Assembly (NCBI GenBank): GCA_936432065.2
Contig: OW386291.2
Span: 109,061,823 to 109,125,822, forward strand
Source of the DNA: Rutpela maculata
Lineage: Eukaryota; Arthropoda; Insecta; Coleoptera; Cerambycidae
Length of the DNA stretch: 64,000 nt
Direction of reading: 5' to 3'
The position numbers and the translations under genes were made by a program. Shown here in pieces: positions 1-11,820 of this stretch. Position 1 is the first letter of the stretch, and each line of letters begins with the position of its first letter. The notes under the pieces are model-generated. The model had not been told where the DNA came from. It saw only the letters and a program-made list of their open reading frames with translations, and did no database searches.

Positions 1-1980
1 AAAGGTAATAAATCGCAAAAATCCGAAAATCGATTATTTTGACCCAAACCACTAATTCGACTGTACTGAAAAATTGACATCGCCGACAAGAGGTCCCTTT
101 TTGCTTTCCGCCTCACATTTTATGATATGCAACAAGAATGTTAAAAGTTAAATATAAATCATAAATTCCTTAAGAAAAATTGTCATCTCTGCCGGTAACG
201 ATTACACAATACGGAACTTTTGGTACCGTTTAACCCCTACTAAATAGAGCTTTCTGAATATCCGGGTGGCCCATAACATAATATTTAAAACAAAATCATT
301 TTGAAAAATGTGATTTTAATGAGTTTACAGCATCCTGTATGATGTATTATTGGACATATTGACGTTTTCGTATTTTTTATATGAATTACATTGGAACAAA
401 AATAATTTTAACATATTCGCGGCCATTTAGATTGACAACTAAAATTCGAATTATTTTTCGTACAACACTGTATAAATTGTTCAAAATAGTATAAATGTAT
501 CCAAAATGTGATCCTTATTTCAACAATGTAAAAACATACAGGGTGGTCCATTTAGAAAAGACTATTGGGGCCATTTCCGGCGAAACCGGAAGTGATAAAT
601 ATGGCGAATAGGTCTTAAAAAGTTGCAAATCTTATCTAATTTCACCATACAAAATTTCATCCAGATATCTTCAAAAACAAGGAAGTTACAGGGGTGGCCC
701 ACTATTCGTTTACACCCGGTATTCCATACTTCTTATATTATTACATATTTTGAAAATTTTTACTAATTTCAAATTTTAAAAATTAGTTGCATTTGAAAAA
801 TATAATAAGATAACAGTTTTAAATAATTGGTGTTCTAAAATGATAAACAGACAAGTTACAGAAGTTTTCAAAATTTACAGACAAAAAAATGAAGAAAAAA
901 ATTCATGTAGCTCCAAAACGGCTGGCATTTACAAAATTTTTTACATAGTCAAAATTATTCACAATTTATTCATTAATTGTATGAATCGTGTTTCAAGGTT
1001 CCAGCCATTGAAAAATAATTTCTCACCGCAGCGCCATCTCTGCGCACTGCGAAGGAACAATTCTAACTGCAGTTATTTAAGATCTTTTTTGGTGTGAATT
1101 ATCAGCGATTTACAAATTTTAAGTATCTTTATTATTTTACGAGATAATGACCCGGGGACTTTTAGCTGAAACACCCTGTATATATAATATTTTTTAAATA
1201 ACCTCAAAGTCAAAAGTCGGCAGGGGTTATATCGGGAGATCTAGCTGGCCACATTATTTCCCAAGCATTAAACAATATCTAAACTAATTTTTGTTTATTA
1301 ATGTCCAGTTATCTAAATTAATTGTTAGTTATCAATTCAGTTCACTTAACTAACTAGACGTTGATAAACGAGTGATATATAGATACCTTAATCTTTGAAA
1401 TTGTTTTACAGGCATATTATCTACAAAGAGCTCTATTTCATGTCATAGAATGTTAATAAAATTTTCGGTATTCAAATTACCGTAAAAAAAATGAGGACCT
1501 ATTATTTGGTTTTGGTATCCAGTAAAACCATAACATACATCAAATCCATATCCTGGCACTTCATTACACTGACGCAAAAACCACTGGCAAAAATCGAGAT
1601 GCCTTTGAAAGTCGCTTGGGTATAGATGGGGACTAATTCTAATTTTGTAGGGTTTGAATGTATTTTTATTTTTAAGCAACGCAACGCAGTTGTTTTTGGG
1701 ATTCCTAAATTTTCCTGCATTTCGCGAAACGATAAATTAGGATTTTCTCTTACAGTTTCTAAAACAATATTTTCTACAGCTTCTCTATCTGCTTAATTAC
1801 ATATTTTTGCTCGAGATTTTACAAATGATCTAAACTCTTTTTAAATTTTGTTGTAGCCTTTTGAATATTTGTATGTCTGGCTGTCTCTTTTCTGGATATC
1901 TAAAAATATTGTTTAAGCGGCACTTTTGGCACAAAGTTTTGCTGCCTATAACTAACCCATTAAAATAAAGCTCGGAAGCT
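1..1980. other. Upstream intronic DNA with mariner-like repeat ends
   Basis: AT-rich and without a supported gene. Short repeat-derived pieces carry the CAGGGTGG or GGGTGGCCC motif (around 270, 536 and 690) and the reverse ACACCCTGTA near 1170, the termini typical of TA-flanked non-autonomous DNA elements. A short open frame at 840-1097 has no recognisable domain and high Asn/Lys content, so I do not call it a gene. The first Vmat exon was looked for here and not found. Confidence 0.4.
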
Positions 1981-3228
1981 AAAGGACCCCGCAATAATCT
2001 TATGGAAATTGGGTTTCGGTCAAATCGTCTGAATTTTGGATATGTTTTAGGTTTCGTCATCCCAAGCAAAAGTCTCAATAGGCCCAAAGCTCGAAAATCA
2101 ATACTTTGGCTGCTACGGAGCTTGAAAGCTCCAAAGCTCCACCACAGATTTATTTATTCGTGCAGTCTTTATAGATTTTTAAATAACTTATTTTTTCGAT
2201 TTTTTATGTTTTTGAGGTTGCTGAATTCAAATCCGATGTCAAATTGTCCAAATTGAGACTTGACAGCTGTCAATTAGCTGTCAAAGTGCCTTAACAAAGT
2301 GCAAATCTTATTTTTATGTTATGAGTTTATGCTGTTTAGGTAACTCAGTTCGTGTATGATGTGAATACGATAATTCGACAATTGGCAGCTGTCAACAGGC
2401 TGTCAGCTAGCTGTCAAAGTGCAATAACAAAGTGCAAATCTTATTTTTTTGTTATGACTTTATGCTTTTTAGGTAAAGTCATAACAAAAAAATAAGATTT
2501 GCACTTTGTTATTGCACTTTGACAGCTAGCTGACAGCCTGTTGACAGCTGCCAATTGTCCAATTATTGTATTCACATCATGTATGAACTGAGTTACCTAA
2601 AAAGCATAAAGTCATAACAAAAAAATAAGATTTGCACTTTGTTATTGCACTTTGACAGCTAGCTGACAGCCTGTTGACAGCTGCCAATTGTCGAATTATT
2701 ATATTCACATCATGTATGAACTGAGTTACCTAAAAAGCATAAAGTCATAACAAAAAAATAAGATTTGCACTTTGTTATTGCACTTTGACAGCTAGCTGAC
2801 AGCCTGTTGACAGCTGCCAATTGTCGAATTATCGTATTCACATCATACATGAACTGAGTTACCTAAACAGCATAAACTCATAACATAAAAATAAGATTGG
2901 CACTTTGTTAAGGCACTTTGACAGCTAATTGACAGCTGTCAAGTGTCAATTTGGACAATTTGACATCGGATTTGAATTCAGCAACCTCAAAAACATAAAC
3001 CTAGATATTAAAATCGAAAAAATAAGTTATTTAAAAATCTATAAAGACTGCACGAATAAAAAAATCTGTGGTGGAGCTTTGGAGCTTTCAAGCTCCGTAG
3101 CAGTCAAAGTATTTTCGAGCTTTGTGCCCATTGAGACTTTTACTTGGGATGACGAAACCTAAAACATATCCAAAATTCAGACAATTTGACCGAAACCCAA
3201 TTTCCATAAGATTATTGCGGGGTCCTTT
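1981..3228. mobile_element. Long-TIR DNA element with inverted 133-bp tandem units
   Basis: The two ends are reverse complements: AAAGGACCCCGCAATAATC at 1981 and its complement ending at 3228, with similarity continuing inward for several hundred bases. The centre is an array of 133-bp units in direct orientation starting at 2478, 2611, 2744 and 2877 (the last partial), each with GACAGCTAGCTGACAGCC. It is preceded by about one and a half units in inverted orientation, so the strand switches near 2476. No transposase is visible. No target duplication could be read. Non-autonomous foldback-type element. Confidence 0.8.
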
Positions 3229-3540
3229 GAATCGTCTCGATAAAACACTTAATCACATTATATTTGTCGCCATTACTAAACTGAACCATTTTTAACAATG
3301 CTCACTCACAATTAACTCACAAATTAGTTTTTGACATTTACGATTATTTCGAAGACAATTAGAACATTTATTGTAGTTTAGTTTTCCTATTTTTTGGAAA
3401 AATCATTTTATAAAAAGTGTTGTTATTAATAGTTTTCCATGGCCTGTTCACAAATAAATTGAATTTTTTCAGAGATAAATATGACATATGATATATCGTT
3501 GGACAGCTAATTTAATTTGTTATCGAATAATGAAATAATT

Positions 3541-3878
3541 TACAGGCTGTTCCATTTAAAAAAAAAACAAAAGTTATGTATATATCTCGAACGCTGAGGC
3601 ATGCATAATTTTCTTCTTATCAGCAACGGATTATACTAAAAAAAGTGCCTAATATGTTACTCGATTTTCGTTTCAACACTTGGTAATTGAGATATAGAGG
3701 TCATCCAAAAATGCCAACTTTCAAAAAACGCTCTGTAGCTCGGTAGTCGAAAAAGACGATCGCGGTTTGCGCCATCGTTTGTTTCTCGAAAATCGAGCTT
3801 AGGACACCTATATTGGTTTTTGTCTATTTGCCATAGTTTCAGAGAATCCACATCCTATCTAATTTGGTCCACTCTGTA
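3541..3878. mobile_element. TA-flanked MITE, CAGGGTG family, copy 1
   Basis: A 0.34 kb element bounded by TA, left end CAGGCTGTTCC and right end GGTCCACTCTG, degenerate forms of the CAGGGTG terminus. The body is shared with copies at 21911 and 22356, including the tracts GAGGCATGCATAATTTTC and TCTGTAGCTCGGTAGTCG. TA target sites suggest mobilisation by a Tc1/mariner-type transposase; no coding capacity. Confidence 0.75.
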
Positions 3879-4082
3879 CAGTACAAATGAGTTGTTATAA
3901 ACTATTTTACGATATAAATTCCTAAATTAACAAAGGAAATGAGGATACATATTTTTAACTTTTCTCTCTATCTGCACCGCGATTCTTATAAATATACATT
4001 TATAGTAAATCCATTAAAAATAAAACGGCCGTTAGTTAATGTTGTTATATCTCTAATGTATTGTATAAATCTTTGTTTCCAG

Positions 4083-4247
4083 TGCCGATTATTCCGGAGT
4101 TTTTATATGACATCAATCATCCAAATGCAACCTTAGAAAGGGAGGCAAGATTAGCAGCTTCTATTACCACCACAACTCCAATTTCTTGCGAATGGATGAA
4201 ACAAGGCATTAACTATTCTACCACTACAGCAGCACCTACAAATATGA
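4083..4247 (+). CDS. Vmat: Vmat internal exon: end of TM1 and lumenal loop 1
   Basis: This exon encodes the end of the first membrane helix (VPIIPEFLYD, the first V codon being split with the upstream exon) and most of the large lumenal loop between TM1 and TM2 of a vesicular monoamine transporter, which loads dopamine, serotonin, octopamine or histamine into secretory vesicles in exchange for protons. It opens after a pyrimidine-rich tract ending in CAG and closes at A|GTAAGT, leaving phase 1. The loop carries the N-glycosylation sequons NAT and NYS, and the next splice adds NMT and NIT, as is usual for this loop in SLC18 proteins. VMAT rather than VAChT is preferred because later exons match VMAT more closely and insect VAChT normally lies within the ChAT locus. 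The exon with TM1 proper was not found upstream. Confidence 0.9.
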
Positions 4248-4489
4248 GTAAGTATACATATAATAATATGTCTATTTCAATGTATAGTTGTATTGAGTAT
4301 TTAATTTTTGATTTAAAAAAAGTGCTTCCAATATACCAAGCATTGCACGTCACTCCTAAAATGTGACAGCATATTTATTCCGGTTACATAAGTTCAAAGT
4401 CAAACCTTATTCGTTTTGATAAAAACATGGGAAATTAATGAAATGGTTCACAATAGTATTAATATTGAAAAATACACTCACTAAACTTC

Positions 4490-6290
4490 TAGTACAGTAC
4501 CTAGAGGTAAAAAATATGCAAAACTTCGGAATAATGTGATATTGAACGAATTTCGGTCATTTTTGGCAGTATAATAGTAAATGCATCACAGAAAAGATTC
4601 TATATTGGGCGGTGGCTTGCTTGCCCCCTCTCAGGGGGTGGCACTTAATAAATATATATATTTATTGGAGCTGAAGTAGAATCAAATTTTAAGAAGAAAA
4701 GGTTATACACAATTTTTCACATAGATTGATAGTTTCTAAGTTATAACGACTTCAAAATTGCGATTTTAGCTTAAAAAAAAGTATTTCCAAACGGCGTTCG
4801 TCAAGTATCTCGAAAAGTATTACTTTATCGACAAAATGTTACAGACCAATTACAGAAAGTACAAACTGGAAATTAATTATATTTTTTGTTTATTGATGTA
4901 GGATTAATAATTTCGGAGATATCTAAGTGTACATTTGGCATCCAAGTGTTCATAAGATAGTTATTTAAAGTGAGAGTTAAATATCTCAGAAACTGTGACA
5001 CCTACGTCAAGGATGTTAATAGGTAGAATAATAGGTTATTAATTAAGCTTTCAACTGTTTTTTTTTATTTGTTTCTGTAGCATAAAAAACAAAGAAGTTA
5101 TGACCGAAGCAATGTGCATCGTCGCCATTTTGTTACTGTAATAAGCCAGTAATTAAAAAAAAAGGAATTTCAAACACTATTTCTCATTAATATATACCAT
5201 GACGTAGATGCTCAAATTTTTTGGTGTGTATACAAGCACTTGTTTTAGAAAAAAATACAGTTTAAACTATAAAGGTATTTTCGATAAAACGTATTTTTTT
5301 TTCTTTTTCCAAATATCTCAATAAATATTAGTTTTATTGAAAAATGGGGAGAGACCAAAAATAAAGCTCATAAACTGATAATGAATTTCGTTTGTTTATT
5401 TAGTTACATAGATTTAATAGTTTCGGAGATGTGAAAGTTTATAAATGGCGTCCGAATGTTTATAAGACGAAAAATGCAGTTTAAATGTTAAATATGTCAG
5501 AAATTGTGACACCTACGTCACGCATGCTAAGAAATGACATTAAAGACAATTAATTGCGCTTTCAAATTATTTTTTACTCGTTCCTGTAGCATAAGAAATA
5601 AAGAAATTATGACGGAAAAATATTCGTATTTACATTTTTGTATATAAACAGGTCGCCATTTTGTTATTCTAATTAGCCAGTAATTTAAAAAAATTATCTC
5701 AAATACAGTTTTTCGTTAAGATGTAGCATTACCTAGGTGCTTAAATTCTTTTGCCCATTTAAAGCACTTGCTTTAGAAAGAAATACATTTTAAACTTTAA
5801 AGGTGATTTCGAAATGGATACCAAATAGAAATTTAAATATCTCCGAAATTATTAATCCTACATCAATAAACAAAAAATATAATTAATTCCTAATTTGTAC
5901 TTTCTAAAATTGGTCTGTAACATGTTTTCGATAAAGTAAAACTTTTCGAGATACTTGACGAAAGCTGTTTGAAAATATCTTTTTTCTTTTTTAAGCTAAA
6001 ATCGCAATTTTGAAGTCGTTCTAACTTAAAAACTATCAATTTATGTAATAAATTGCATAGAACCTTTTCTTCTTAAAATTTGATTATATTTCAGCTCCAA
6101 TAAATATATATATTTTTTTAATGCCACCCTCTAGGGGATGGCATCCACCCCCTATAAATTAACAAGCCCCCGCACAATATAGGAACTTTTCTATGAAGCA
6201 TTTACTATTATACTGCCAAAAATGAACGAAATCCGTTAAATATGACATTATTCCGAAGTTAAAAAATTTAATTAGTGTACTGTTCACCTA
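4490..6290. mobile_element. Non-autonomous element with long inverted arms
   Basis: Left (about 4491-4650) and right (about 6130-6283) arms are reverse complements around the shared tract TTTGGCAGTATAATAGTAAA and the GGGGTGGCA block, with further internal inverted similarity (AATATATATATTTATTGGAGC on one arm). A related copy lies at about 62655-63785. There is no transposase. Ends are approximate because the arms diverge. Confidence 0.65.
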
Positions 6291-6859
6291 ACTGTAAAAT
6301 TTTAAGTGATTAAAATGTCAAACTAAAACAAAACTAATTTAATATACAAAAAATTGAAAACACGATGCAAGCTTAACTAAATCTGTCAAAGCAAACGTGA
6401 CCATCTACCATGTAAACAATTTTTTCGCAATACCAACTTAGGTGATCCGTATATAGTTGAAGCAATGGATGTTTGAACTGACGTTATCATTCTCCTTTGC
6501 CTGAACTAATTTATTGATGCATGACAATGATTTCGCATCGCAGGCGTAGCAAATTTTTATTAAGACGTGTATTGAAAATTAATAGGTAACAATAATATTA
6601 ATAATTGTAAATTGGACTGGACTACAGTATTGGGCATTGTCAGTAGGTTCAATGAGTAAATATAAAAAATGAAACATGTAAAATCTAAAAAGTTATAGAA
6701 ACTTTACATATATTTGTATTATCTTTTCACAATATTTCAATTTTAATTATATTTTCATTTACACTTGAGATATCCATGAAATAAAATATTAATTTTTGAA
6801 AATGTTTATTCATTCATATATACAGTATGTCCCATTTTGCTTGAAACTACTCCCATAAA

Positions 6860-6927
6860 AAGTTTATGTTAGGTCCGAATCGGACCTAACATAAACTTGT
6901 ATGTAAATCGGACAGTCCGATTTACAT
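6860..6927. repeat. Two adjacent perfect palindromes
   Basis: 6860-6898 is a perfect inverted repeat with 19-bp arms and one central base (arm AAGTTTATGTTAGGTCCGA). Two bases later 6901-6927 is a second perfect inverted repeat with 13-bp arms and one central base (arm ATGTAAATCGGAC). Both carry the TCGGAC/GTCCGA core near their centres. Confidence 0.9.
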
Positions 6928-7083
6928 CGTTTTTTTAACGTGGGTCTCTGAGAAGTGCATTCTTGTGATACATTACATTTTATAAAACTTAAGCTCGGCC
7001 TACTGCGGTTTTTTTATGGGATGGAAAATGAAGAAACCTTTTTAGTTATTTTTTAATTTCTAATCTGAGTACCCCACTGGATT

Positions 7084-7981
7084 TGGCTTTGGAGTTGGAG
7101 TTGGTGATGTGTTTTATAAAAAAAAATCCAGAAAGGAGTATTACATTAAAAACCTTGCAAAAATAACTTCGTAGTAAATATAACACATCTTGTATTGGAC
7201 CGGCGCGCCGGGGATGAGACAGTCACCTATGTTCATCACCGGCGGGCCATCCAAGACAAAGACTAACGAACTGCTAAAGCTGAGCAGAAAACAGCTGAGA
7301 TGTGCAGTGGGAATTCTAACAGGACACTGCACACTGAACAGACACCTCACCAACATAGGTGTGAAGGACAATCCAGAATGCAGGATGTGTGGTGAGGATG
7401 AAGAAACCCCTCACCACATACTATGTGAATGCCCAGCCATGGTGGCTGGGAGGTTTTCATACTTCGGGGGACTAACCGTGACCCCGGAAGAAATCGCCAG
7501 AGCTCCCATTGACCGTATACTCTCCTTTTGGAGATGAACGGGATTAATGGGATAACGAGACTATGGGGTACAATAAGCTTAAGCTTCAGTACAGCGGGGC
7601 CTCGGCACCGCAACCCATAAGGAAAAAAAAAATATATATATATTGTTGACATAAGCTATGTTACGAACACTTCTTCTACATTTGGAATTTGAGTATAAAA
7701 AAGATGATAACAGACGAGCTTTAATGGAGAAGACAAGTATTGCTGTCAAAAGGTCCAAATTTTTCAGGAAATACGAAGAAAATAAAAATTCACCTTTTCA
7801 GAAAGAGCTAGTATTTTTAGGCGAAACATTCCTTTGTCAGTTGTTTGAGTCAAGGCATTCTTTTAAATACAAAATTTCGTGCAACAGTCGATTTTCTTTG
7901 GCAATTTCAGAATTTCTATTTCTTACGGGAAAAATTCAACACCGCGAGAAAAAACCTCAGCTTTTATATTTTATAAAATGA
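7084..7981 (+). pseudogene. IS630/Tc1-like transposase relic, interrupted by LINE
   Basis: A frame at 7658-7981 contains the region leading to the first catalytic Asp of IS630-like transposases (LMEKTSIAVKRSKFFRKYEE, then PFQKELVFLGETFL, where the family usually has a LDETW-like motif). Here the aspartate is replaced by Gly. Just upstream of the inserted LINE tail, about 7115-7189 encodes VMCFIKKNPERSITLKTL and LRSKYNT with one stop, which fits the linker before the catalytic domain. So the coding region was cut by the LINE at 7190-7655. Family placement is by motif memory. Confidence 0.5.
7190..7655 (+). pseudogene. 5'-truncated LINE tail with RNase H C-terminus
   Basis: The frame 7190-7537 encodes the C-terminal end of an R1/I-type non-LTR retrotransposon ORF2: WTGAPGMRQSPMFI, then ELLKLSRKQLRCAVGILTGH typical of the RNase H end, then a CCHC knuckle CRMCGEDEETPHHILCEC. 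A stop at 7535 is followed by about 110 bp of 3' UTR and a short A/AT tail (AAAAAAAAAATATATATA) near 7623-7644. GC content is clearly higher than that of the flanks. The element is severely 5' truncated, as is usual for target-primed insertions. Confidence 0.8.
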
Positions 7982-8464
7982 ATGTATCACTTTTCAGAGA
8001 ACTACGATTGAAAAAGAAACCGATGTAAATTAGAAAATACACTTTTCATGAGGGTGGTTCCAAGCTAAATAGGACACACTTTATATATGAACGAATAACC
8101 ATTTTCAAAAATTAATATTTTATTTATTGGATATCTCAAGTGTAAATGAAACTGTAATTAAAATTGAAATATTGTGAAAAGATAATTTTATAACTTTTTA
8201 GATTTCACATGCTTGACTTTTTATATTTACTCATTGAACCTACTGACAATGTCCAATACTGTAGTCTAGTTCAATTTATTATTATTAATATTATTATTAC
8301 TTAATATTATAATAATTTCCAGTACTCATCTTAATAAAAATTTGCTACGCCTATGGTGCGAAATCATTGTCATCCATGAATTAGTTCAGACAAATGAGAA
8401 TGATGACGTTCGTTCAAAGATTCATTGACTCAACTATATATATTTTATTTTAGCAAGTAAATGT

Positions 8465-8668
8465 TTGATTTCTTACTTTCTTCATACATCGTACTTATAT
8501 ATTATATTGCGAACTTCACATTTTTTTGCTTTGTCTAAATCTCTTGTCAGGGCTTTTTTTCGAAGTCGAGAAGTTCCTGGAGTGTTGAGTGACTTATTTC
8601 TCTCCATTTGTATTTTTGTATTAGACACTGTATGTAGACTAATCTTTAAAGCACTAGCTACTCGCTAA
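8465..8668 (-). pseudogene. IS630-like transposase N-terminal HTH relic
   Basis: Read on the minus strand, this stretch is open and encodes RVASALKISLHTVSN, a helix-turn-helix, then LNTPGTSRLRKKALTRDLDK and CEVRNIIYKYD, the layout of the N-terminal DNA-binding region of IS630-like insect transposases. It faces opposite to the catalytic piece at 7658-7981, so either an inversion or a second copy is present. There is no intact start. Confidence 0.5.
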
Positions 8669-9389
8669 AATGATTTATTTATAAGTAGGTGATAAGAAAT
8701 ATAAAATATCATTGTACATGTAGATAATGACCTCTCCGACAGCGTTGACAGAAATCAGTGAGCCTTGTTTTCTTTCTCTAATATAAAATATATTAAATTA
8801 GCTACCAGATTTGTAGCTTCCGTATTTAAACTTTTTCCAGGCATAATGAATTAAATCAATTAATTGCGTTACGAAAAATAAACAATATGTGCGCCACTGG
8901 CGATTGATACACGAGATTGATGCGCTTCTATGTAGTCTAGAAATACGCGTTCCCATTACACTCAAATCTAATGCGCAGGATAAGCATATCGTTAGTCCGG
9001 AAGAAAAGTGACATAACTCAAAAAACAAAATTTTTCAGTAGGAGCCATTTAAATTTTTATTTTTTTTTAAACTCGCACTGATCGAAATTATGAAGTGCGA
9101 TACCTACATATTTCTACTGCTGATAAGTACGTACCATTCATTAATTGAATCAACTCAGGGACCTTATGTATCGGTTACTATTTTTGAGAAATCGCCCCTA
9201 AAAATTAGGGGGTCACTCCTTATTTTGACTTGTGTCACTTTTCATGTGAAACTAATTGTGTTTTTTGAGTTAAATTATTGAAAAAATAAAAAACAAATTT
9301 ATGACATATTTTTATTTTAATACCTACAGTTTCTGATTAATACACACTACAAAATATTGGATTATATTAGGTTATATTACACGGAAGAG

Positions 9390-10984
9390 TTATAAATTTT
9401 GATAAAATGGCAAATAAAACTTTGGAATACATTTTTTTTAAATAGAGTAAACCATTTTTTTATTTGCAGCAATTGGTTGTCTGCTCTTATATTCTTTTTG
9501 TAAAACAAGTTCTGGAACTTCACTGGCCTTAAGGACATTCTGGATTGTAGGGGTTGTATAATCTCAACACGCTTGAATTCTGTGACTTTGTAGGACGTTT
9601 TGTAAAAAAATGTTCCTACTCTTAAAATTTTTACTTGACTTATCTTAAAATCCTCCCCGTCAATATTCTTCATTTTTTTGGAAATCCAATATCAGCCGCT
9701 AAGGTTTTCAAATCGTAAATGTCATCGTAGCACATTTCATTTACTTTATAAGGGTGACCAGTTTTTTTAGCACATCTTATGAGAGAAATATAATGCTTAG
9801 GAACAAAAATGGGTCCGGCCTTTTTGGCCCGACTCACTTGTTGCTCAATTACAGAATGGGCGTTGTCACCTTCATTCTGACTGTGTCCAACTACAAGAAA
9901 CTTGTGTGTTATACTTTTTATCCACTTGCATTTAGAGATTGCGTACATGTAAATTGCAACCAGATATCGATTTTTCTGCTGGCCACCGCAATTGTCGGAA
10001 AAAAAAATGACATCAACTTCATTCGAGCCATCGGTAGTGTTGTGCTCTTCATCTTTCAGGATCCGATTTCGTTTGATCCTCTCTGGGCTTCACCTTCATG
10101 CCAAACGAAACATTGACCATCATTTGTTTTCAAATTGAATACAGTCAGATTATAGACACCCAACTTAGATACGTAATAAAAAGAAGAAGCCTGCCCTATA
10201 GGACAAGGGAGAACAGCTGGAAGGTCATACACAGCTACTACGGTATTATTTTCTGCTGTTTTGTCTTTTTGTTTATCATCTCGAGACAATTTGGTCTCGT
10301 CCAGGTGAGAGTTATAATTAGTTTCTAATTCGGCCTTTTCATCTTCCGTAGCATTTGAATAAGCTATACATAGTTCACACTGATCCTTTTTAGGAAGGAA
10401 AAAGGACAAGTTAAACTCTTCATTAAAAATTCGGGAATACATCATGTAGTTAGAAGGAAGTTTATTTTCTTTGCAGTTCGCTATATAATCCCTGTGAAGA
10501 TCGGCGATAGATTTACTTCCATCTATGTACTCCTTTGATATCACGGCACGACAATAGTGACTAGGTATTTGGGGTATAGAGTTTATATGATTTCGCATGC
10601 CATTTTTAATTTCCTCGTCTACTTTGGCATGCTTTCCGTGTCTTCCTCTAAGGTCTTCAGAAATCAGTTGCCACTGATCTGGGTTACGTAAACGTTTTTT
10701 ACCTTTTTTCTTGGTTTCACATGGATTTTTAACTTTTCTTTTTTTGTTGTTGTCACCTGTTTCATTCATGATGTTTTCAGCAAAATCATTTCTTTCAGTT
10801 ATATCCTCTAGTGGCACAGCCTTAATTTCTTCATTACTAGAAGAGCTTGAAAAATCGATTGTACTATAATCTGGGTCAGCTACAGAGTCGTCTGAGTCGG
10901 TTGTGTAAAAATTGAGTTCATTTGAGTCGTTGTCTTCACGATTTTTTGCTAGAAGATCATCCAGATTGGTGTTATTCTGGTTTC
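9390..10984 (-). pseudogene. Transposase main exon, frameshifted
   Basis: Minus-strand coding region starting after an acceptor TTCACAG at 10985. An acidic/Ser-rich leader (about 10984-10800) is followed by a basic stretch, then SHYCRAVISKEYIDGSKSIA, RIFNEEFNLSFFLPKKDQCE, YDLPAVLPCPIGQAS, VFNLKTNDGQCFVWHEGEAQ and RGSNEIGS. A frameshift near 10056 moves the frame to VIFFSDNCGGQQKNRYLVA, probably the catalytic Asp block, then KFLVVGHSQNEGDNAHSVIE. Two more shifts fall in A-runs near 9673 and 9430, after which CIPKFYLPFYQNL and a stop close the protein. All three breaks are single-base type. Confidence 0.7.
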
Positions 10985-11190
10985 CTGTGAACAGTAAGCA
11001 ATGTTGTACTAAACAATATTAGACTATAAGAATATTATGATAATATTGATTTATGAAATGAGGTATTCAGTCGATGTAAATGTGCAACTTTTATCTGAAA
11101 TAGTCAAAAGATCTCAATTTAAATCAGTGTACTAAGAATAAAACAACTTGTAATTACCGATTTATAAACTAAAAGTGCACTAGTACTAAC

Positions 11191-11284
11191 CTCCCTCTGA
11201 TACGCTACTGCTCAAGTTATTCTTCTGATAACTAGAAATTTTCCATTCATGTTTATCTGAACCTATTAAATTTGGTTCGTTTTT
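11191..11284 (-). pseudogene. Upstream exon of the same transposase
   Basis: A 94-bp minus-strand exon between acceptor GTCAGCAG (ending at 11285) and donor G|GTTAGT (11190). It reads KNEPNLIGSDKHEWKISSYQ then KNNLSSSVSEG and its last G joins GA of the exon at 10984 to give Gly in frame. It was supported by this phase match and by the pair of splice signals; the leader is low in conservation. The first exon was not identified. Confidence 0.5.
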
Positions 11285-11820
11285 CTGCTGACTAGATATC
11301 TTTAGAATTAAACACTAATTTTGAATAATAAAAAGTGCAATGTTTCATGATTTGACAATTAAAATTAATATTCAATAAACGAGAATAGTCACATCTGAGG
11401 AAAAAAAATCGTGCAAAATGATGAAAAATGACTTAATTCTAAATAATACCATGCGTGATAAAATTAACTGTACTCACCTTAACAAGAAAAGTGTCCCAAC
11501 TTTAGAAATGTCACTTTTCTCCAATAAATAAGACAAAAAAACAGTCACTTTTCGAAATGTGTCGATTTTCTTGTTAACACCATAAGTCCACACTTCAAAT
11601 GTCAAGACGCAACTAAACATATGACGTTTTTCTTCAATGGCGACTTGATAAATCACTAGGGAGGAGAAGTGACACTAGTACCACCTTTCGGCTATTAGTA
11701 TAAATTAAGTTGTGACATTTTTCTTGTGAAAAGTATACGTCTTTGGCAGTCATTTTTTACAAAAAAAACAAAAAAGAGCGTTTTTTGACTTGTGTCACTT
11801 TTCTTCCGGACTAACGATAT

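Larger units (their letters stand above)
6430..8450. mobile_element. Inverted-arm element around IS630-like relic
   Basis: Sequence from about 6436 to 6830 (TATATAGTTGAAGC..., CTGACGTTATCATTCTCC, GGCATTGTCAGTAGGTTC) reappears in reverse complement at about 8095-8445. A third version of the outermost end (CGTTCAAAGATAAACTGG, then CGACTATATGC) is at about 11939-11972, so the real outer right end may be there, with 8450 an internal copy. The interior carries the transposase relic and the LINE tail listed separately. Confidence 0.55.
8990..11816 (-). mobile_element. 2.8-kb DNA transposon, tentatively Sola, ATAT target duplication
   Basis: Perfect terminal inverted repeats begin CGTTAGTCCGGAAGAAAAGT on both ends (8990 onward and, complemented, ending 11816), flanked by ATAT at 8986-8989 and 11817-11820. 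Copies of the AAAAGTGAC motif recur in the subterminal regions, as expected for transposase-binding sites. A 4-bp target duplication and the encoded protein (motifs HYCR, SDNCGGQ, VVGHSQNEGD) suggest the Sola group, but this is from memory. The transposase is broken, so this copy is dead. Confidence 0.75.
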
